6,569 nucleotides of DNA from JBFMHD01 sp040752395 [NCBI: Candidatus Hydrogenedentota bacterium] (lineage in GTDB: Bacteria; JBFMHD01). Each line of letters starts with the position of its first letter. Within the stretch, counting starts at the first letter, position 1. A model generated the notes under the pieces. It saw nothing but the letters and a program-made list of their open reading frames with translations, did not search any database and was not told the origin of the DNA. Shown here one piece after another: positions 5,708 to 6,569 of the stretch. Where the stretch lies: the NCBI GenBank assembly GCA_040752395.1, contig JBFMHD010000155.1, forward strand, positions 1 to 6,569, written 5' to 3'. Both the position numbers and the translations under genes were made by a program.

Positions 5708-6569
5708 CTATTGTTTTACCTCGTATGGCGGATTGAGATATTTAAACAGCGGGTCGTTCTTTGATATTACAAGTGTAGTTTTATCATTGAATACTTTTTT
5801 ATAAGTTTCTAAAGACTGGTAGAACCTGAAAAAATCCGCATCTTTTTTGTATGCGTCAGCATATATCTTCATTGCTTCTTTATCGCCTGCTGCTTTTATC
5901 TCTTCTGATTCTTTGTATGCTTTGGCTATGATTTCCTCAGCTTCACGGTCTGTTCTTGCTTTAATCTCCGTAGCTCTCTGTCTTCCCTCAGCACGAAATT
6001 TAGCAGCTTCCTTCTCACGTTCGGCCTTCATTCTCTGGTATACGGCATTGCTCACTATTTCAGGATACGTTATTCGTACCAGCCCTGTCTGCACAATCTC
6101 AAGTCCATAAGATTCGGTTATCTGGTTGTTAGTCTCGGCAAGCAGTCTTGATTCTATCTGTTCAAGTTTTACTTTTGAAGGATCAATATTTATAATCTCG
6201 TCAAGCACATAATCTGCAAAAATGGTTCCGAGCCGTGAAGTAATCTGGTCTGATATCCTTGTCTCGCCTGCCTGGATTGTGTTAAATCTCCGGTAAAATA
6301 ATAAGGGGTCCTTTATTTTCCATGCAACAAAACATGTTACTATTATGGGGTTTTTATCCTTAAGCATCAACTGGACTACGTCAGACTCGAATGATTGAAG
6401 TCTGGAACTCAATCGGTAGACGCGGTCGATGTTAAAAGGGAGTTTGAAATACAACCTTGGTTCGGCTACAACCCTTATCGGTCTCCCAAACCTTGTATGT
6501 ATTGCCAGTTCGTTCTGGTGAACAATAAATGCAGAGATGTAAATGAAAACCAGCACTATGACTAAAGCA
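5708..6569 (-). CDS. hflC: HflC-like SPFH/band 7 membrane protein, 5' end outside window
   Basis: The visible frame gives 286 codons plus a TAG at 5708..5710. The GTG at 6554..6556 could be read as a start, but the frame stays open to the edge, the residues before it (ALVI) extend the hydrophobic membrane segment, and no Shine-Dalgarno site is visible, so the true start is probably just outside. Numbered from that GTG: the membrane segment ends near residue 12, followed by the SPFH core with ELAIHTRFGRP (16-26) and WKIKDPLLFY (79-88). Then comes the HflC signature GLEIVQTGLVRITYPEIVSN (151-170) running into YQRMKAEREKEA. A long charged helix (about 175-240) ends in ADAYKKDADFFRFYQSLETY, and the tail ends in DPLFKYLNPP. 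The insertion of about 40 residues in E. coli HflC before the GIEVV strand is missing. It forms an operon with the hflK gene it directly precedes. Confidence 0.9.
   Translation of the reverse strand, partial: ALVIVLVFIYISAFIVHQNELAIHTRFGRPIRVVAEPRLYFKLPFNIDRVYRLSSRLQSFESDVVQLMLKDKNPIIVTCFVAWKIKDPLLFYRRFNTIQAGETRISDQITSRLGTIFADYVLDEIINIDPSKVKLEQIESRLLAETNNQITESYGLEIVQTGLVRITYPEIVSNAVYQRMKAEREKEAAKFRAEGRQRATEIKARTDREAEEIIAKAYKESEEIKAAGDKEAMKIYADAYKKDADFFRFYQSLETYKKVFNDKTTLVISKNDPLFKYLNPPYEVKQ
5718..5722 (-). promoter_or_regulatory. Shine-Dalgarno site of hflK inside the end of hflC
   Basis: GAGGT on the minus strand lies within the last codons of hflC, ten bases before the hflK ATG at 5707. 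Since the hflC TAG touches that ATG, ribosomes finishing hflC can restart directly on hflK. Confidence 0.7.

Noticed and set aside
5058-6110. Plus-strand open frames of 87-94 codons opposite hflK and hflC (5058..5342, 5529..5804, 5847..6110)
   Set aside because: They mirror the conserved SPFH genes on the other strand. The apparent hydrophobicity of some comes from reverse-read charged helices.
6554-6556. GTG as the true start codon of hflC
   Set aside because: The frame continues upstream to the window edge with hydrophobic codons that complete the membrane segment, and there is no Shine-Dalgarno site in the few bases visible before the GTG.

Overview
This AT-rich bacterial window carries four genes, all on the minus strand, and nothing convincing on the plus strand. 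In transcription order (right to left) they are: an hflC-like gene cut by the right edge (5708..6569), an hflK-like gene joined directly to it (4739..5707), a 99-residue coiled-coil protein of unknown function with its own good promoter (4236..4535), and a very large secreted repeat protein (1..4022) that runs off the left edge with 1340 codons visible. The large gene has no ATG start. It is best read from a TTG (or a GTG two codons earlier) and stays open in a single frame over the whole left 61% of the window.

Right part: the HflC/HflK pair are SPFH (band 7) membrane proteins. In known bacteria the two form a large membrane complex around the FtsH protease. Here HflC precedes HflK, the reverse of the E. 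coli order, and the hflC stop codon abuts the hflK start codon with no spacer, so the two are very probably one transcriptional and translational unit. Middle part: a 203-bp AT-rich gap with a 16-bp direct repeat, a small dyad and a promoter leads into the coiled-coil gene, whose central region is three 11-residue repeats. A 213-bp gap with a weak terminator candidate and an imperfect promoter candidate then leads to the large gene.

Left part: the large protein has a Sec signal peptide, two tandem copies of a roughly 120-residue beta-rich domain, several further Ig-like or surface-protein-like domains, and from about residue 727 a right-handed parallel beta-helix-type region with a repeat of about 297 residues. 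It is probably a cell-surface or secreted protein. Its C-terminus, which would show how it is anchored or secreted, lies outside the window.

Organism: low GC, Shine-Dalgarno-led genes, an hflC-hflK order, and a huge Asp-Thr-rich modular surface protein suggest an uncultivated, environmental Gram-negative lineage (for example WOR-3/Stahlbacteria, Marinimicrobia or a related FCB-like group, or Omnitrophica). This is inference from style and is weak. I see no defence system, mobile element, CRISPR array or RNA gene, and no strong evidence of an undescribed multi-gene system. The most unusual object is the large surface protein.
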